64,000 nucleotides of DNA from the NCBI GenBank assembly GCA_002298335.1, contig DBNK01000004.1:62001-126000 (forward strand). Reading direction: 5' to 3'. Made by a program: the position numbers and the translations under genes. This document shows positions 52,464 through 61,327 of the stretch, piece after piece. Within the stretch, counting starts at the first letter, position 1. Each line of letters opens with the position of its first letter. Source of the stretch: Thalassolituus sp. UBA674. Lineage in GTDB: Bacteria > Pseudomonadota > Gammaproteobacteria > Pseudomonadales > Oceanobacteraceae. The notes under the pieces were generated by a model, which ran no database searches, was not told the DNA's origin, and was given only the letters and a program-made list of their open reading frames with translations.

Positions 52464-53846
52464 TCAGCGCATCATAGGAGGCATCCCCCCGCCCCCCGGC
52501 CCCTTCATCCCACCCATGGCACGCATCATCTTCTGCATGCCACCTTTACCGGTGACTTTCTTCATCATCTTCTGCATCTGCTTATGCTGCTTGAGCAGAC
52601 GGTTCACATCCTGAATTTCAGTACCGGAACCGCGGGCAATACGCTTTTTGCGTGAGCCGTTGATCTTATCCGGGAAGCGGCGCTCGTCCGGCGTCATGGA
52701 GTAGATGATGGATTCCATCTGCTTGAACTGACCTTCTGCGGCGGTGGTCTGCTTGGCCATGGCGCCGAGGTTACCCATGCCAGGCAGCTTATCAAGCATA
52801 CCGGTGAGACCACCCATGTTCTTCATCTGCTGCATCTGGTCGAGGAAGTCTTCCAGATCAAAGCCTTTTCCTTTCTGGATCTTCTTCGCCAGCTTGTCGG
52901 CTTTGGCTTTGTCGATCTTGCGCTCAGCTTCTTCGATCAGGGTGAGCACGTCACCGAGGTCAAGAATACGCGAGGCCACCCGGTCAGGGTGGAAGGGCTC
53001 GAGGGCATCGGTCTTTTCACCCATACCCATGAACTTGATCGGCTTGCCGGTGATATGACGCACCGACAGGGCCGCACCACCACGGGCATCACCGTCAGCC
53101 TTGGTCAGCACCACACCGGTGAGCGGCAGGGCTTCGCTGAAGGCTTTGGCGGTGTTGGCCGCATCCTGACCGGTCATGGCGTCGACCACAAACAGGGTCT
53201 CTACCGGGTTGATACCGGCATGCAGTGCCTTGATCTCATCCATCATGTCCTGATCGATGGTCAGACGACCGGCGGTATCCACCAGCAGAACATCGACGTG
53301 GGCTTTTTTCGCTGCGGCCACGGCGTTCCGGGCAATGGTCAGCGGCTTTTCATTGATGTCCGACGGAAAGAACTCCGCGCCAACTTCTTTGGCGAGGGTT
53401 TCCAGCTGCTTGATCGCCGCAGGGCGGTAGACGTCAGCCGATACCACCATGACCTTTTTCTTCTCGCGCTCGGCAAGGTATTTGGCCAGTTTACCCACGG
53501 TGGTGGTTTTACCGGCACCCTGCAGACCCGCCATCAGCACAATGGCCGGCGGCTGCGCAGCGAGGTTCAGCTTCTCATTAGCTTCCCCCATCACCGCCTG
53601 CAGTTCTTCATGAACAATCTTCAGGAAGACCTGGCCCGGGTTCAGGCTCTTGAGAACCTCAGTACCGATGGCACGGGTTTTCACCTGCTCGGTGAAGGCT
53701 TTTACGACCGGCAATGCGACGTCGGCTTCGAGAAGTGCCATACGCACTTCGCGCATGGTGTCTTTGATGTTGTCATCGGTCAGTTTCGCCTGACCGGTAA
53801 TGCTTTTTAACGCGCCCGTTAAGCGGTCACTGAGGCTGTCAAACAT
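52464..53846 (-). CDS. ffh: Signal recognition particle protein Ffh
   Basis: GTPase that binds 4.5S RNA and signal sequences and delivers ribosomes to FtsY. The 460 residues comprise the N domain (1-90), the G domain with GLQGAGKTTTVGKLA near residue 107, DTAGRL near 190 and TKADGDARGG near 250, and the Met-rich M domain from about 330, ending in a Gly/Met-rich tail. It is a single minus-strand gene, divergent from ypjD as in E. coli. Confidence 0.98.
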   Translation of the reverse strand: MFDSLSDRLTGALKSITGQAKLTDDNIKDTMREVRMALLEADVALPVVKAFTEQVKTRAIGTEVLKSLNPGQVFLKIVHEELQAVMGEANEKLNLAAQPPAIVLMAGLQGAGKTTTVGKLAKYLAEREKKKVMVVSADVYRPAAIKQLETLAKEVGAEFFPSDINEKPLTIARNAVAAAKKAHVDVLLVDTAGRLTIDQDMMDEIKALHAGINPVETLFVVDAMTGQDAANTAKAFSEALPLTGVVLTKADGDARGGAALSVRHITGKPIKFMGMGEKTDALEPFHPDRVASRILDLGDVLTLIEEAERKIDKAKADKLAKKIQKGKGFDLEDFLDQMQQMKNMGGLTGMLDKLPGMGNLGAMAKQTTAAEGQFKQMESIIYSMTPDERRFPDKINGSRKKRIARGSGTEIQDVNRLLKQHKQMQKMMKKVTGKGGMQKMMRAMGGMKGPGGGGMPPMMR

Positions 53847-53963
53847 AGCTCTGTATCTGTAAACACGGAAAGAGGGGTAGTATAACCTCTTGCTCCTGCG
53901 CTCTGAACCGGCTTTTCTGTATCCGGCCCATATGCGACACTGATCTGAGTTTGAGGATTAAGA

Positions 53964-54764
53964 ATGACTGCGTTAACACTGGCGCTGCCTGCGGCCGGTT
54001 TTTACTTCACCGGTGCCATCCGTCAATGGCTGACGATCGCCGGAAAAAGCCCTTCGGCACGTCCCTTTGTGGTCGTCATGGCCGCTATTGGTGCTGTCCT
54101 GCATCTGGCTGCCCTGTCGATGACGCTGTTCAGCGACCATGTCCTGAATCTGGCCATGTTCCAGGTGGGTTCACTGATCTCGCTGATGATCGTGCTGCTG
54201 GTACTGTCGATGGCCTGGAACAAATCTCTGGGCAATCTGTTTGCCGGGCTGCTGCCGCTGGCCGGAGTCATCTGCCTCTGTGCGGCCCTGTTTGATCATC
54301 AGGTACTGATGTCGCACCTCAGTTACGAACTGGGGCTGCATATCCTGCTGTCGATTCTCGCCTTCAGTCTGTTCACCATTGCTGCGGTTCACGCCATTCT
54401 CATCATCCTGCAGGACCGCCAGCTGCGTCAGCACCGCATGCGTGGTCTGCTGCAGTCACTGCCCGCGCTGCAGACCATGGATGCCCTGCTGTTCCGCATG
54501 ATCTGGGTGGGCATGGCGCTGCTGACCGCCGCCTTTATCGTGGGTTATCCGGCCATTGAGGACATCCGCGCCCAGCACCTGACGCACAAGATCGTGTTTG
54601 CAATCACCGGCTGGCTGGTGTTCGCCATCCTTCTGTTCTCGCGTTACCGCTTCGGCTGGCGTGGTGCCATTGCTGGCGGCTGGACGCTGGCCGGTACGGC
54701 GTTTCTGATCCTGTCGTATTTTGGCAGCCAGTTCGTGCTGGAGTACGTCCTCGGCAATCCATAA
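53964..54764 (+). CDS. ypjD: Inner-membrane protein YpjD (CcsA/HemX-like)
   Basis: 266 residues with about eight membrane helices and the cytochrome c assembly protein (CcsA/HemX) pattern; a haem-handling role is suggested by family only. Conserved His residues occur in SYELGLHILLSILAFSLF and in QHLTHKIVFAITGW. The ATG has GAGG 7-8 bases upstream. The ffh-ypjD-corB order is the E. coli one and supports the symbol. Confidence 0.88.
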   Translation: MTALTLALPAAGFYFTGAIRQWLTIAGKSPSARPFVVVMAAIGAVLHLAALSMTLFSDHVLNLAMFQVGSLISLMIVLLVLSMAWNKSLGNLFAGLLPLAGVICLCAALFDHQVLMSHLSYELGLHILLSILAFSLFTIAAVHAILIILQDRQLRQHRMRGLLQSLPALQTMDALLFRMIWVGMALLTAAFIVGYPAIEDIRAQHLTHKIVFAITGWLVFAILLFSRYRFGWRGAIAGGWTLAGTAFLILSYFGSQFVLEYVLGNP

Positions 54765-54866
54765 GCCGGATGCCCGGGCCTGTCGCACCGGGCTTCTTGA
54801 CACGACCGGCCAACTGCCTATGATTGCCGGAACTGCCCTGTTGATTCCTATGCAAAGGACCCCGTC

Positions 54867-56153
54867 TTGAACGACGTCCCTATAAGTGTGCTGTTAGGCG
54901 TACTTCTTCTCCTGATTATTATGTCAGGTTTCTTTTCCAGTTCTGAAACCAGCATGATGTCGCTCAACCGTTACCGGCTGCGCCATCTGGCAAAAGGGAA
55001 GAACAAAGGCGCCATGCGCTCGGCCAAACTGCTGGAAAAGCCGGACCGCCTGATCGGTACCATTCTCACCGGTAATAACCTGGTGAACTTTGCTGCTGCG
55101 TCTCTGGCTACGATCATCATTCAACGCCTGTTCCCGGATAATCCGGATCTGGCGGTGATTCTGAACACCATCGTATTCACCTTCATCATCCTGATCTTTG
55201 CCGAGCTGACGCCCAAGACTGTGGCCGCCATCATGCCGGAAAAAATCGCCTTTCCGGTTTCCGGTCTTCTGCTGGCACTGCAATGGGCGCTGCACCCGGC
55301 GGTGTGGTTTGTGAACGTCATTGCCAACGGCCTGCTGAAAATATTCCGTGTGGATGTCGCCAACGCCACTCCGGACAACCTCAGCACCGAAGAGCTGCGC
55401 ACCATCGTTCACGAAGCGGGCTCCATGATCCCGAAACGCCACCAGCACATGTTGCTGAGTATTCTTGATCTGGAAAAGATGACCGTCAGCGACATTATGG
55501 TGCCGCGCTCGGAAGTGTTCGGTATTGATATCGAAAACCCGACCGAAGACATCCGGGCACAACTGCGCAGCACTCAGCACACCCGTATTCCGGTGTACAA
55601 AGGCGAACTCAACCACGTCGTCGGTCTGCTGCACACACGCAACATCAGCCGCTTTTTAAGTTCGGGCGAACTGCTGAAAGAAGACATCGTGGACACCTGC
55701 CGCGAGCCGTACTTCATTCCGGAAAGCACGCCATTGCACATACAGCTGTTCAACTTCCAGAAGAACAAGCGCCGCATTGCTCTGGTGGTGGACGAATACG
55801 GCGATGTCGAAGGTATCTGTACCCTGGAGGATATCCTCGAAGAAATCGTCGGCGAGTTCACTACCGATGTTGCCGCGGCAACCTCTCCGGACGTTCACCC
55901 GCAGGAAGACGGCAGCTTTGTTGTCGACGGCTCCGCCTATGTGCGCGACGTGAACAAAGCCATGAAATGGACACTGCCCACCGATGGACCGAAAACCATC
56001 AGCGGCCTGATCGTTGAGCGCATGGAGCACATTCCTGAATCTCCGGTGTGTCTGGTGATCGACAGTTACCGCATCGAGATCCTGGATATCCGCGACAACA
56101 CCATCAAAAGCGCCCGCTTTACGCTCGTACCCCGGCCTGCTTCACGTTCCTGA
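54867..56153 (+). CDS. corB: CNNM/CorB-type transporter with CBS domains
   Basis: Magnesium efflux-type membrane protein of the CNNM family (E. coli CorB/YfjD). The start is TTG at 54867 with AAAGGA 8 bases upstream; no ATG is available before the first helix. The 428 residues comprise a DUF21 membrane domain (1-185, with SSSETSMMSLNRYRL), two CBS domains (about 205-330), and a C-terminal CorC/HlyC domain (VVDGSAYVRDVN). It follows ypjD after about 100 bases. Confidence 0.9.
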   Translation: MNDVPISVLLGVLLLLIIMSGFFSSSETSMMSLNRYRLRHLAKGKNKGAMRSAKLLEKPDRLIGTILTGNNLVNFAAASLATIIIQRLFPDNPDLAVILNTIVFTFIILIFAELTPKTVAAIMPEKIAFPVSGLLLALQWALHPAVWFVNVIANGLLKIFRVDVANATPDNLSTEELRTIVHEAGSMIPKRHQHMLLSILDLEKMTVSDIMVPRSEVFGIDIENPTEDIRAQLRSTQHTRIPVYKGELNHVVGLLHTRNISRFLSSGELLKEDIVDTCREPYFIPESTPLHIQLFNFQKNKRRIALVVDEYGDVEGICTLEDILEEIVGEFTTDVAAATSPDVHPQEDGSFVVDGSAYVRDVNKAMKWTLPTDGPKTISGLIVERMEHIPESPVCLVIDSYRIEILDIRDNTIKSARFTLVPRPASRS

Positions 56154-56211
56154 GCGGGCCCCGGGTCTGCTACAATGCCCCACTTTCCAATGATCAGCTG
56201 CTATTTTTCCC

Positions 56212-58317
56212 ATGAGCGAAACGACTCCCCGTAAGATTCTTGTTACCAGCGCCCTGCCCTATGCCAACGGCCCGATCCATCTCGGCCATATGCTGGAATA
56301 CATCCAGACTGACATCTGGGTCCGTTTTCAGAAGGCCCGCGGCAATCTCTGCACCTATGTCTGTGCCGACGATGCCCACGGTACTGCCATCATGCTGCGC
56401 GCAGAAAAAATGGGAATCACACCGGAAGAGCAGATCGCCCGGGTAAAATCAGAGCACGAAGCCGATTTCGCCGAATTCGGCATTGGTTTTGATAATTTCC
56501 ACAGCACCCACAGTGAAGAAAACCGGGAACTGGCGTCCGAGATTTATCTGGCCCTGCGCGACAAAGGCCATATCGCCACCCGCAGCATCACCCAACTGTA
56601 TGACCCGGTAAAAGAACTGTTTCTGGCCGATCGTTACATCAAGGGCGAATGCCCGAAATGCGGCTCCGGCGATCAGTACGGTGACAACTGTGAGGTCTGT
56701 GGTGCAACCTACACGCCCGCTGATCTGAAGAACCCCTTCTCCACTATTTCCGGTGCCACGCCGGTTGAGAAACAGTCGGAACATTACTTCTTCAAACTGC
56801 CCGATTTTCAGGATTTTCTGAAAGACTGGACGCGCTCCGGCACCCTGCAGCAAGAAGTTGCCAACAAGCTCTCTGAGTGGCTGGAATCCGGCCTGCAGGA
56901 GTGGGACATCTCCCGTGACGCACCCTATTTCGGCTTTGAAATTCCGGATGCACCAAACAAGTTCTTCTACGTCTGGCTGGACGCGCCGGTCGGCTATATG
57001 GCCAGCTTTAAAAACCTCTGCGCCCGCCGCGATGACCTGGATTTTGAGGAGTACTGGAAAGCGGGTTCAGACACTGAGCTGTACCACTTCATCGGTAAAG
57101 ACATCATCAACTTCCACGCCCTGTTCTGGCCGTCGATGCTGAGTGCCTCCGGTTACCGCACCCCGACGGCGGTGAACGCCCACGGGTTTGTGACTGTGAA
57201 CGGCGCCAAGATGTCCAAATCCCGTGGCACCTTTATCATGGCGCGCACTTACCTGAACCATCTGAGCCCGACCTATCTGCGTTACTACTTTGCCGCCAAG
57301 CTGGGCAGCAGCGTCGACGACTTCGACTTCAACCTCGAAGATTTTGTCCAGCGCGTGAACTCTGATCTGGTCAACAAGCTGATCAACATCGCCAGCCGTA
57401 CCGCCAACTTCGTGAAAAAGTCGGGTGGCCAGCTGAGTGAAACCTGCAGCGAAGCGGCCATGGTCAGCGACTTTATCGCCGCCGGTGAGCAGATCGCCGA
57501 ATATTATGAAAAACGCGAATTCAGCCGCGCGATGAAAGACATCATGGCACTCGCTGACCGCGCCAACGAATACATTCAGGAAAAAGCACCCTGGGCCATG
57601 TCGAAAGAAGAAGGCCGCGAACAGGACGTGCTCGACGTCTGCTCGGTTGCACTGAACCTGTTCCGTCAGCTGATGACCTATCTGGCACCGGTACTGCCTG
57701 ATCTGGCGGACAAAACCTGTGACTTCCTCAACCTGCCGGATCTGAACTGGGACAGCCGTACCACCATCCTCAGTGGTCACAGCATTAACAAGTTCAAGCC
57801 GATGCTGGCCCGCGCCGAGATGGATAAGGTCAACGCGATTCTCGAAGAAACCAAAGCCGCGCAGGAAAAAGAAGCAGGCACCGCTCCGGCACCTGCCGCT
57901 GCAGAAAAGAAAGCGGATAAAAAAGACAACAAGAAGGCCAAAAGCAAAGGTCCTGCCCTGCGTGAAGACGGTAATGAAGTCATCGCCGACACCATCGATT
58001 TCCCGGACTTTGCCAAAGTGGATCTGCGCATTGCCCGGATCGTCGCGGCAAGCCATGTGGAAGGCGCCGACAAACTGCTGCAACTGACCCTCGACATCGG
58101 CAACGGTGAGACCCGCAACGTCTTCTCCGGTATCAAGTCGGCGTACCAGCCGGAAGATCTGGAAGGAAAACTTACGGTGATGGTGGCCAACCTGGCACCA
58201 CGCAAAATGAAGTTCGGTATGTCAGAGGGTATGGTGCTGGCAGCGGGTCCTGGCGGCAGTGAGATATTCCTGCTGGAACCGCACGAGGGTGCTCAGCCCG
58301 GTATGCGGGTGATGTAA
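56212..58317 (+). CDS. metG: Methionyl-tRNA synthetase
   Basis: Charges tRNA-Met. The 701 residues contain the HIGH-type motif PIHLGHM (21-27), the zinc knuckle CPKCGSGDQYGDNCEVCG near 145, KMSKS near 335 (GAKMSKSRGT), the anticodon-binding helical domain, a Lys/Ala-rich linker (about 565-590), and a C-terminal tRNA-binding/dimer domain starting DFAKVDLRIARIV. This is the dimeric, two-domain bacterial form. A terminator follows immediately. Confidence 0.98.
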   Translation: MSETTPRKILVTSALPYANGPIHLGHMLEYIQTDIWVRFQKARGNLCTYVCADDAHGTAIMLRAEKMGITPEEQIARVKSEHEADFAEFGIGFDNFHSTHSEENRELASEIYLALRDKGHIATRSITQLYDPVKELFLADRYIKGECPKCGSGDQYGDNCEVCGATYTPADLKNPFSTISGATPVEKQSEHYFFKLPDFQDFLKDWTRSGTLQQEVANKLSEWLESGLQEWDISRDAPYFGFEIPDAPNKFFYVWLDAPVGYMASFKNLCARRDDLDFEEYWKAGSDTELYHFIGKDIINFHALFWPSMLSASGYRTPTAVNAHGFVTVNGAKMSKSRGTFIMARTYLNHLSPTYLRYYFAAKLGSSVDDFDFNLEDFVQRVNSDLVNKLINIASRTANFVKKSGGQLSETCSEAAMVSDFIAAGEQIAEYYEKREFSRAMKDIMALADRANEYIQEKAPWAMSKEEGREQDVLDVCSVALNLFRQLMTYLAPVLPDLADKTCDFLNLPDLNWDSRTTILSGHSINKFKPMLARAEMDKVNAILEETKAAQEKEAGTAPAPAAAEKKADKKDNKKAKSKGPALREDGNEVIADTIDFPDFAKVDLRIARIVAASHVEGADKLLQLTLDIGNGETRNVFSGIKSAYQPEDLEGKLTVMVANLAPRKMKFGMSEGMVLAAGPGGSEIFLLEPHEGAQPGMRVM

Positions 58318-58349
58318 ACAAAAACGCCGGCAGATGCCGGCGTTTTTGT
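58318..58349. terminator. Bidirectional terminator between metG and efp
   Basis: ACAAAAACGCCGGC and GCCGGCGTTTTTGT pair perfectly around AGAT, right after the metG stop. It serves metG on the plus strand and can also serve efp on the minus strand. Confidence 0.9.
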
Positions 58350-58395
58350 TTCCTCCGGGGCCCTGTTTAAAAAACCGGGCTTCAGAAGCGGCAGA

Positions 58396-58962
58396 TCAGT
58401 TTTTGGCGCGGCCTTTGAACTCCCCGGTACGGGTATCGATTTCGATGGCATCACCAATCTCGATAAATGCAGAAACCTGCATTTCATGACCGTTTTCCAG
58501 GGTAGCGCGCTTCATTACCTTGCCGGAAGTATCACCACGCACTGCAGGCTCAGTGTAAGACACGGTGCGCACGATGGTGGTTGGCAACTCAATTGAGATT
58601 GCCTTGCCGTCGAAGAAAGTCGCTTCACACACGTCCGTCATGCCGTCTGTGATGAAGTTCAGGGCTTCGCCCAGGTTGTCTTTTTCGATATCGATCTGGT
58701 TGTACTCTTCATCCATAAAGGCATAAAGAGGATCAGCGAAGTAAGAATACGTGACCTGCTTACGCTCAAGAACGAGTGGCTCCAGTTTGTCGTCAGCCTT
58801 GAAAACAGGCTCCTGAGAGGCACCACTCAGGACGTTCTTCAGCTTCATTTTTACCACAGCAGAGTTACGGCCAGATTTGTTAAATTCAGCCTTGAGGATA
58901 ACCCATGGCTGGCCACTCAGATTGATGACCTGACCCGCGCGGAATTCCTGTGCAGTTTTCAT
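58396..58962 (-). CDS. efp: Elongation factor P, arginine-32 type
   Basis: Rescues ribosomes stalled at polyproline. The 188 residues form three beta-barrel domains. The tip loop reads FNKSGRNSAVV, placing Arg at position 32, the residue that is rhamnosylated in Pseudomonas, instead of the Lys34 of E. coli. The arginine rhamnosyltransferase gene earP lies directly upstream on the same strand (53-base gap), confirming the modification type. No epmA/epmB-like genes are nearby. Confidence 0.98.
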   Translation of the reverse strand: MKTAQEFRAGQVINLSGQPWVILKAEFNKSGRNSAVVKMKLKNVLSGASQEPVFKADDKLEPLVLERKQVTYSYFADPLYAFMDEEYNQIDIEKDNLGEALNFITDGMTDVCEATFFDGKAISIELPTTIVRTVSYTEPAVRGDTSGKVMKRATLENGHEMQVSAFIEIGDAIEIDTRTGEFKGRAKN

Positions 58963-59015
58963 AGTGTGTACCGATTCACAGATGGTTGAGAAATTTGCGG
59001 CGCCACTTTATCCAG

Positions 59016-60137
59016 CTATTTGCAATATGTCATCAGATTTGTTACGAGATCGCCGTGGCGGCGTATGACTGTCTGCCACTTTCGCAGATGATCGCGCCAT
59101 TGCGGCAGTTCAGACAGCAGATATGACCAGTCAGCCGGGCGGCTTTCCGGCATGTCGTTCCAGCAAAAATGTGCCGAGCGTAACTCTGCTGCCAGAGGTT
59201 GCGGGCACTCCGCCAGCAGCAGGTCCAGCCAGGCATTCAGCTTGATGACATGCGCATTATCTTCCTGCGGATAGATATGCCACAGCAGCGGCGTGCCCAG
59301 CATCTGCGCGCGGATAAAAGACTCCTCTCCCCTGACGGCATTCAGCTCACACATAGCCAGCAGACGGTCGTACTCTGGCTGGCTCAGAAAAGGTAAGGAT
59401 GACAGGCGCAGCCCGCCGCGGGTACGTGTTCCGACGGCTGGCAGATCATCACCACACCAACGGTTCACACCAGCCATTGCCCGCCCCTGCGGCACCAGAA
59501 GATGCCAGCCTTGCTCCTGTACCAGCGCATCCAGCAAGCCATTGAGGGCCGCCGTTTCGTACGAAAACAGCGAAATATAGCGTTCGCCCTCAGCAGCGTG
59601 GATACCGCAGGAATTCAGGAATTCAGCCCGGGCGGTGGCGGTGGCCATCTCTGCAACCAGAGATTCAGTGCCCGCAGGCGGAGCCAGAAGTCCGCCGGTT
59701 CCTGCGGTAAATCCGGGGAAAAAGAAGACCTTTGTCAGCCGCCCGACCGGACTCTGCCCGAGATGAAAATCCGTCACCCACGGCTCTGCCGACAGATACT
59801 CAAGATTGATCCAATGCGGTGGCGGGTTACGCTCCTGCAGTGCCAATGCCAGAGGAGCCGGAAGCTCGCAGGCAAAGGCTTCGATCACCACGTCGGCGGG
59901 AGATCCGGCTTCCAGACCTGACGTCTGTGCCGTCCAGTGAAATACCCGGATTCCCTGAACGGTCTGAACCTCTGTCGCGCCCAGAACCTCCGGCTCTATC
60001 TGCTGAAAGGCGGCCAGATCATCCACCCACAGACTGACCTCCTGCCCATGATCCTTCTGCAGCTGCACCGCGAGGCGCCAGCAGACGCCGATATCGCCGA
60101 AATTATCGATAACCCGACAGAAAATATGCCACTGCAT
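59016..60137 (-). CDS. earP: EF-P arginine rhamnosyltransferase EarP
   Basis: Transfers rhamnose from dTDP-L-rhamnose to Arg32 of EF-P. The ATG at 60137 gives 373 residues, the EarP length. The frame stays open far upstream, but that stretch is antisense to the neighbouring Tim44-like gene. The N-terminal FCRVIDNFGDIGVCWRLA motif contains Asp11 and Asp15, equivalent to the catalytic Asp pair of characterised EarP. The C-terminal donor-binding half has LPFLSQPEYDRLL and RGEESFIRAQ. It needs dTDP-rhamnose, so rml genes should exist elsewhere in the genome. Confidence 0.95.
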   Translation of the reverse strand: MQWHIFCRVIDNFGDIGVCWRLAVQLQKDHGQEVSLWVDDLAAFQQIEPEVLGATEVQTVQGIRVFHWTAQTSGLEAGSPADVVIEAFACELPAPLALALQERNPPPHWINLEYLSAEPWVTDFHLGQSPVGRLTKVFFFPGFTAGTGGLLAPPAGTESLVAEMATATARAEFLNSCGIHAAEGERYISLFSYETAALNGLLDALVQEQGWHLLVPQGRAMAGVNRWCGDDLPAVGTRTRGGLRLSSLPFLSQPEYDRLLAMCELNAVRGEESFIRAQMLGTPLLWHIYPQEDNAHVIKLNAWLDLLLAECPQPLAAELRSAHFCWNDMPESRPADWSYLLSELPQWRDHLRKWQTVIRRHGDLVTNLMTYCK

Positions 60138-60242
60138 AGCGCTGCTGTCTCCGCAACGAAAGGCCGCCATTATAACGCCAACCCTGACTACAGGACCTGG
60201 CTTGAATCCGTTATCCTTCAGTCTCAACCAAACGAGGATGTT

Positions 60243-61049
60243 ATGAAAACACTGATTACCTGCCTGTCGGCAATGATTCTGATGCTGGGAATGGTGAACG
60301 AAGCCCAGGCCAAGCGTTTTGGCAGTGGCGGCTTTGGCAAAAGCACCCCAACGACACCACAACGCGCGGCTCCGGCCAAACAAACGGATAAGAATCAGCA
60401 GCAGCAGGCGGCACCTGCCCGCACCGGACTGATGGGGGGCATGCTTGGTGGCCTGCTGGCCGGCGGTCTGTTTGCTTATCTGCTGGGAAGTGGTGCCTTT
60501 GAAGGCATTCAGCTGATGGATATCCTGCTGCTGGTTGGTCTGTTCTTTCTCATCAGCCGCCTGCTGCGGCCCGCTCCCCAACAGCGACAGGCGGCCGCTG
60601 TCGGCGTCGGACAGGGCCACTTTTTTCAGCAGGAAGAAGCCATGGCCGGTAGCGCAGCCGGTGCCGTCCCTATGAATCTGCCTGACGGCTTTGACGCAGA
60701 CGCCTTTATTGCCGGTGCACTGGATCATTACCGTCTGGTGCAGCAGGCCTGGAATGAAGGAAATCTGGAGCTGATCCGTGAATACGTCAGCCCGGCGCTG
60801 TTTGATGCCCTCTCCGCCCAGCGCAACCGCCTGATGGTGCCACCCCAGACCGAAATACTGGATCTGGACTGCGACATCGTGCGGGCTGACGAAACTCCGT
60901 CACATCGCGAAATCAGTCTGCTGTTCCGCGGCCGTTGCAAAGACGATCTGGAGAAATCGGAAGACGGTATTTTCGATATCTGGCATCTGGAACGTGATAT
61001 GGCGTCAAACGATGCACCCTGGATCGTGGTCGGCATCGAAGCGGAATAA
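60243..61049 (+). CDS. Tim44-like domain protein
   Basis: 268 residues: a signal or anchor sequence (1-23, ending AQA), a Gly/Ser and Gln/Pro-rich stretch (FGSGGFGKS, then QQQQ), one or two hydrophobic segments (about 62-110), and a C-terminal Tim44-like domain from about 145 (FIAGALDHYRLVQQAWNEGN). Bacterial members are membrane-associated; their role is not established. The ATG has GAGG 5 bases upstream. It is divergent from earP and convergent with the small RNA candidate. Confidence 0.88.
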   Translation: MKTLITCLSAMILMLGMVNEAQAKRFGSGGFGKSTPTTPQRAAPAKQTDKNQQQQAAPARTGLMGGMLGGLLAGGLFAYLLGSGAFEGIQLMDILLLVGLFFLISRLLRPAPQQRQAAAVGVGQGHFFQQEEAMAGSAAGAVPMNLPDGFDADAFIAGALDHYRLVQQAWNEGNLELIREYVSPALFDALSAQRNRLMVPPQTEILDLDCDIVRADETPSHREISLLFRGRCKDDLEKSEDGIFDIWHLERDMASNDAPWIVVGIEAE

Positions 61050-61063
61050 TGCCTGAAAGGCGG

Positions 61064-61225
61064 GCAAAAAAACGCCCGCCTGAAGCGGGCTCAAACGGAG
61101 TGCTATCACCGGCACAAGGGCTCTTCTGAGAGCCGGGTTGTGCCCGGAACCTGCCTGGCGAACTGCGCCACGGCAGCAGAGTACACTCACGATAGTGGAG
61201 ATAAGATCCTGCTCAGATCTTATGT
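61064..61225 (-). ncRNA. Candidate small RNA of about 160 nt
   Basis: No reading frame, but strong ordered structure on the minus strand. Hairpin 1 is ATAAGATC/GATCTTAT with a 7-base loop (61223-61201). Hairpin 2 is CTGCC-TGGCG/CGCCA-GGCAG. Hairpin 3 is a long stem built on CCGG-CACAA/TTGTG-CCGG plus GGCTCT/AGAGCC. The last element is an intrinsic terminator GCCCGC/GCGGGC (61090-61074) followed by seven T. GAGTG and CACTC could close the middle part, and CTATC/GATAG offers a crossing alternative. A TATACT -10 box sits 7 bases before hairpin 1. It could also be a 3'UTR product of the PAP2 gene. It does not match 6S, 4.5S, tmRNA or RNase P RNA as remembered. Confidence 0.6.
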
Positions 61226-61229
61226 GCCC

Positions 61230-61270
61230 AGTATACACAGGTTGCGCTGGACGATAAGTAGCCACTTACA
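61230..61270 (-). promoter_or_regulatory. Promoter and GacA-box-like palindrome for the small RNA
   Basis: On the minus strand, TATACT (61235-61230) is a good -10 box, but no good -35 exists at 16-18 bases. Instead TGTAAG-N6-CTTATC (61270-61253) overlaps that position. This matches the TGTAAG-N6-CTTACA upstream site of GacA-activated small RNAs at 10 of 12 positions. A weak -35 with an overlapping activator site is the expected layout of an activator-dependent promoter. Confidence 0.45.
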
Positions 61271-61327
61271 CACGTCTGTATCAAATCGAGCCAAACAGAT
61301 AAAAACTTACACTTCTTTTTTGTGATA

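Noticed and set aside
57067..58083. Long minus-strand frame opposite metG
   Set aside because: Fully antisense to metG, rich in residues expected from the complementary codons, and with no ribosome site of note.
60138..60728. N-terminal extension of earP to about 570 residues
   Set aside because: The extra part is antisense to the Tim44-like gene, and EarP motifs start at the ATG at 60137 with the normal family length.
61064..61225. 6S RNA, 4.5S RNA or an RsmY/RsmZ sponge
   Set aside because: The fold is three separate hairpins, not a single long rod, the conserved 4.5S loop is absent, and there is only one GGA motif.
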